Assembly: GCA_033239005.1 (NCBI GenBank)
Contig: BSQZ01000037.1
Coordinates: forward strand, 1,472,501 to 1,536,500
Source: Lamellibrachia satsuma
Lineage: Eukaryota > Annelida > Polychaeta > Sabellida > Siboglinidae
Length of the DNA: 64,000 nt
Reading direction: 5' to 3'
In this document: piece after piece, positions 60,059-64,000 of the stretch
Layout of the letters: every line of letters begins with the position of its first letter
Numbering within the stretch: the stretch's first letter is position 1
The notes under the pieces: generated by a model
What the model saw: only the letters and a program-made list of their open reading frames with translations
Told to the model about the DNA's origin: nothing
Databases searched by the model: none
Made by a program: the position numbers and the translations under genes

Positions 60059-61301
60059 CATTGATGACTGGTGAAACTGCAAAAATATTAACAAATATAT
60101 TAATCAATACAATGTACTAATTGGTAGACATCAAGTAGGTCTAACTACTCAAACTACCCGTTATATAGAAAATAGCAACACAGCTGCACAAGTCCACAGT
60201 GACTCAATACTGACTGCTGTCTGCCATCTAGTGGAGTATGGCTGTTGCGTTGAACCACCCCGCTGGCTTGAGCTGGTCACTGGGTAATTGTCATTTCTGC
60301 ATTCCACAGTCAAACACAGGATATATCAGTTTCAAATATTCCATTAAAGCTTTGCTAACTAACTTTGCTAACTACTTACAACTATGCATTTTAAAGTTAA
60401 CGTAGAGCAAGATGTACACTGGCTAACAGACAGTTACTAACTCCTTATGATGATAAACCAAGATCTGGTATATTTCACCAATGACTCCTAGTACTGCTTA
60501 CAGCTCTATATGAAAACTGATACGTGCGGGCTTGGCCCGTCTCCATCACTAAGCACATGCAAGGTCACACCCCTGAGAATAAAACTAGTCATATGTATGA
60601 ATATATACTAATACAATACATTAAAGTTACATCAAATAATAGCATATTCCTTTATATACCATATCATGCCAAAATTATATAATATAAACAAACATTTGGT
60701 TAAGAAACTATTTGACACTTACCAAGTCTACGCGGTGGCCTCGTCAATTCAAAGTTATGCTGTGAAAAGGAAGTTGCCTGCATCTCACGTGACCACTATC
60801 ACTCAGCAAATGTAGTCACCTAGTATTTAACTGAAACTGCTTGGATTGTTTAGTTGTTTTATTATGGGATTCACAAAGTTCTAATACAGCGGTTTAAGTT
60901 GCTGTACATCACAATAAGGAAGACATCAGGCAACAATAATAAACAAAGATTGGTTGTACGCCTATAACCAATGTGATTGGGTACCGGACAACCAAAATAA
61001 TGGTCACTAGTTGACCAATATATTGGTTAAGGCAACCGATATTGGGCCAAACAATTATATTACTAATCTAATGTACTAATACAGCGTCTGAAGTTGCTGT
61101 ACTGCACAATAAGCACGGCATAGGGTAACAATAATGCATAAAAAAATTGGTTGTAAGGCGTAACCAATGTGATTGGTTACCGGACAACCAACGGATTGGT
61201 CACTAGTTGACCAATATATTGGTTAAAACAACCAATGTATAATCAATATTGGGCCAACCAATTAGATTGGTCGTTTTCTCAACCAATCTGTTTTTAGAGT
61301 G

Positions 61302-62110
61302 TGGGCGGTGACCCCATACTTAACTGCGTTGCAATTCTTGCATTGATGTACTATGGTGGGCGGTGACCCCTAACCAACTGTCATTATAATTTTGTATTAA
61401 TCTGCTATCGCGGGCGGTGTCCCCTAACTAACTTCAATTTTGCGTTGATCTACTACCGTGGGCGGTGACCCCTTCAATTTTGCGTTGATCTACCACCGTG
61501 GGCGGTGACCCCTTCAATTTTGCGTTGATCTACTACTGTGGGCGGTGACCCCTTAAGTAACTGTGATTCCACTTTGTGGTGGTCTGTCATGGGCGGTGAC
61601 CACCTAAATAACTGTAATTACAACTTTGCATTGATCTACTATCGTGGGCAGTGACCCTCTAACTAACTGTGATTACAATTTTGCGTTGATCTACTATCGG
61701 GGGCGGTGACCCCTTAACTAACTGTGATTCCACTTTGTGGTGGTCGGTCATGGGCGGTGACCCCCTAAATAACTGTGATTACAACTTTGCATTGATCTAC
61801 TATCGGGGGCGGTGACCCCTTAACTAACTGTGATTCCACTTTGTGGTGGTCGGTGACCCCCTAAATAACTGTGATTACAATTTTGCGTTGATCTGCTATC
61901 GGGGGTGGTGATCCCTTAACTAACTGTGATTCCACTTTGTGGTGATCTATCGTGGGCGGTGACCCCTTAACTAACTGTGATTCCACTTTGTGGTGATCTA
62001 TCGTGGGCGGTGTCCCCCTAAATAACTGTGATTACAATTTTGCGTTGATTTACTATCGTGGGCGGTGCCCCACTAATTACTTGGTTACTGTCTTGTATTG
62101 ATGGGTTATC
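61302..62110 (+). repeat. 54-bp satellite, right block (diverged)
   Basis: Units of about 50-54 bp share gtgggcggtgacccc, taactaactgtgattcca or aataactgtgattacaat, and tgatctactatc. Higher-order alternation of the two middle variants is visible from 61,550 to 62,050. It is in the same orientation as the left block and was once continuous with it. It runs straight into the DIRS-like Gag ORF. Confidence 0.9.
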
Positions 62111-63492
62111 ATGGGCGGTGACCCCCGCCCCCAATACAGTGCTTTTAACAGTATTGTGGTGGCAGTTTCCAAGCGTTTAGCCGTTCACTCAATATTGGCT
62201 CTTCCACAAATGTGTTGCAGGTTGGCTCCATCTAAGAATGTTCGTCGTGGACGACCTCTGCGCCACAGCCCGGTGGCAACAAGGTCGCGAGCGGCGACTA
62301 GCCGCGCTTCCGTTGCACGATCGGCAATGGGCCACGTCGTGCACCACCTTGACGACGAGCCGGCCCACCAGCAGGCCGTTCGTCCAGTAGCGGGCGCAGC
62401 CGCGGGTCGAAGAGGTACAACGGAGGAGCGCTTGTCGAGTATGGAGCTCCGGCTTGAAGCTTCTGACAAGATGTTGCAGGAAGTCCATGCAATGGTGCGT
62501 GGTCTGCAACAACTGCCTGCGACCAACGCCCTACCTGCACCGCTTCCAATAGCGGCCCCTGTGGCAATGCCGGCGTCTGCTGGGGGGAGCCCATCGCTCC
62601 GCCCTTGGCTAACCTTTGTCTATGGCCGCAGGGCGGCCATACATTAAGTCGGGTGGCATCATATGCGGCAGGCGCTCCACCAAGCCCCGTTCCAAGACCA
62701 AGGTCAGCCCCGTGGCCAGAGGCCATATCTTCAGGTATCCATACAGGTAATGAAGTACACACGCTCCCCAGGGCATCCCAAGATCTAGTTGCCTCGTTTG
62801 CAACTTCAGCCCTATCCCGTCATTCCCGCGTGTCTGACAAGCTCAAAGCCCAGATTTGGTCCGGGGAATATGTTAGTATTTCCTCATTGTTGCATGACTC
62901 CTCACCACAATGCTATTCTGTGACAGTTAGGCCAGGCAGTGACGACGAGACCCCCATGTTCTGTGTCGCCCCTAGAGCAAGGAGCAGCACTGTGTCATTT
63001 GACCAATGGCTGCAGGGTTTCGAAATTTACATGTCTGTCTTTCAACTTCAGCCGCAACACATGGCAGAATCACATAACATGCTCATGTACATCCAGACAA
63101 TTCGTTCTTTATATGAGAAGGGTGCAGACTGGCGGTCGTATGACGAGGCATTCCGGTCGCTTCGTCAGGCTAACAACTGGGGGTGGGAATCGGTTTGCTG
63201 GTACCTGTGGATGAATGCATCCGAGAGTCGCCCAGCTGCCACACCCAGTGAAGCCCCCTTTCGTAGCACGGGTAAGGCCAGCTGGGGTAATACTAAGTGG
63301 CCATCCACCAAAACCTGCTTCGCATACGATCGGGGGGAGGTCTTTAGCGCAGCCACCTACGGCCCCCACTCAGCGGTACAGTGCTATAGGCAACAAACCA
63401 AACCCAATCCTGCCCGACCGACATCAGCCACCGGCAACCCTGTGGCCCATTCGTCGACTGCCAGTTCGCGACCAGCCGTTTTCAGGAGATAG
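62111..63492 (+). pseudogene. DIRS-like retroelement Gag, frameshifted
   Basis: The first frame (62,111-62,647) has a Pro/Arg/Ala-rich N-terminus and a short coiled-coil-like stretch (TEERLSSMELRLEASDKMLQ). The frame then changes near 62,600, and the second frame (to 63,492) carries the Gag core: FDQWLQGFEIYMSVF, MLMYIQTIRSLYEKGADW, RSYDEAFRSLRQANNWGWES and VCWYLWM. This pattern, with YIQTIR, WxxYDxxFR and LW, fits the Gag-like proteins of DIRS-type tyrosine-recombinase retroelements. The C-terminal part is rich in Pro, Thr and Ser. The first 20 codons overlap a satellite-like motif (atgggcggtgac), so the true start may be further in. Confidence 0.65.
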
Positions 63493-64000
63493 TATGCCTA
63501 CCCCAGTCTCTCCCGACGCACTTAGAGATATCCTTGTCGGCTACAATCATAATCTTCTTCTCAAGGGCTTACCAGCATAACAATATAAAGGGGTCACTAA
63601 TTTGATGTCCGACGTCGAATTCCCCGCAGTAATAGACAGCAAGATAGGAGCTGCGCTAGGCAGAAATTTCCGTTATCCAATACAACACTATACAGGATGC
63701 TATTAGGCTCATCAAACAGCAACCCGGCTAAAGTGGGCATAGAATCGGTTTTTAGGATTATTCCAGTCTCAACACTGGACCGACCACTTCTGGGTTTTCA
63801 GTGGAAGGGTAAGTTTTCCATGGATGCTGTCCTTCCGATGGGGGTCTCCAGTGCTTGTGCGATCTTTGAGCTTTCAGTTGCTTTTAGAAAGTATATCAGA
63901 ATTGCTTAACAGGTTAGGTCGTGGTGGGGTGGTCACAGGTTTGTGGGTGACCTTGTGGCGAAATGGCCCCACCTGTTTGTAATTATATTCGTGTATTACG
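63493..64000 (+). pseudogene. DIRS-like reverse transcriptase, partial
   Basis: Just after Gag, MPTPVSPDALRDILVGYNHN fits the start of the DIRS pol region. After a stop and an internal deletion, an open piece (63,697-63,909) encodes VFRIIPVSTLDRPLLGFQWK and FSMDAVLPMGVSSACAIFE. This matches the RT block where DIRS elements have I-P-hydrophobic, LLGFxW and LPxG motifs. The upstream catalytic block and the YxDD block are not seen within the window. The element continues past the right edge. Confidence 0.6.

Larger units (their letters stand above)
56403..61301 (-). mobile_element. Mutator-like DNA transposon, copy C (inverted)
   Basis: A complete element of 4,899 bp in the opposite orientation to A and B, with both inverted termini and both subterminal arrays. 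It contains the accessory ORF (60,058-59,406) and the transposase (58,443-57,490). TA flanks its left terminus (56,401-56,402); the right terminus is followed by TG of the satellite. It carries the same TAG and frame change as copy A and, in addition, an 11-bp tandem duplication (tgttcatctct) at about 58,030. Confidence 0.85.

Noticed and set aside
51890..62110. Possible CRISPR-like array of repeats and spacers
   Set aside because: The repeats are directly adjacent tandem units without variable spacers, in animal DNA, so this is a satellite.

Overview
The window is animal nuclear DNA: spliced genes with GT/AG introns, long TA and AC microsatellites, a 54-bp satellite, and several metazoan transposon classes. 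No ribosomal, tRNA or mitochondrial anchor allows the species to be named. The transposon mix (CR1-type LINEs with PHD and esterase ORF1, a second PHD-bearing LINE, a DIRS-like element, a Mutator-like element, a piggyBac-like element) fits a marine invertebrate, but that is inference. The only recognisable host gene is glycine N-methyltransferase (GNMT), and every copy here is broken or partial.

Left part (1-18,720): at least three head-to-tail units, each a GNMT gene of five exons followed by a spacer with a fragment of an SGNH-hydrolase-like ORF and a TA microsatellite. Unit 1 (exons 3-4 at 662-1335) has a stop in exon 4, altered glycine-binding residues and no exon 5. Unit 2 (5842-9813) has exons 1, 3, 4 and 5 but lacks exon 2. 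Unit 3 (14,453-18,342) has a one-base insertion in exon 1 and a truncated exon 4. A tRNA-headed SINE sits at the matching place in intron 1 of units 2 and 3.

Middle part (18,721-42,841): intron 4 and exon 5 of GNMT are expanded and rearranged by LINEs. A PHD+endonuclease+RT LINE (18,721-22,265, minus) abuts a large inverted repeat with arms of about 5 kb (about 21,567-26,565 and 27,900-32,899). Each arm carries an internally deleted CR1 element and GNMT intron; an antisense GNMT exon 5 lies between the arms. Another CR1 (33,046-37,263, minus) has an open ORF1 with a complete esterase triad. A further GNMT exon 5 (38,319-38,505, plus), a broken CR1 and a third SGNH block follow.

Right part (42,842-64,000): a 205-codon SGNH-like ORF is split exactly at a TA by a 4.86-kb DNA transposon (43,133-47,993). 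Its transposase resembles the animal Mutator-like group and its ends are packed with short CCAAT/ATTGG inverted repeats. A CR1 with a nearly intact ORF2 (48,704-51,690) follows, then a 54-bp satellite interrupted by two more copies of the DNA transposon in opposite orientation (52,593-56,373 and 56,403-61,301). The first of these holds a 1.05-kb piggyBac-like element with TTAA flanks. The window ends in a decayed DIRS-like retroelement (Gag and partial RT) next to the satellite.

The GNMT copies would encode a cytosolic SAM-dependent methylation enzyme, but none in view is complete. The rest is nested mobile DNA whose insertions, inversions and deletions can be ordered from their junctions.
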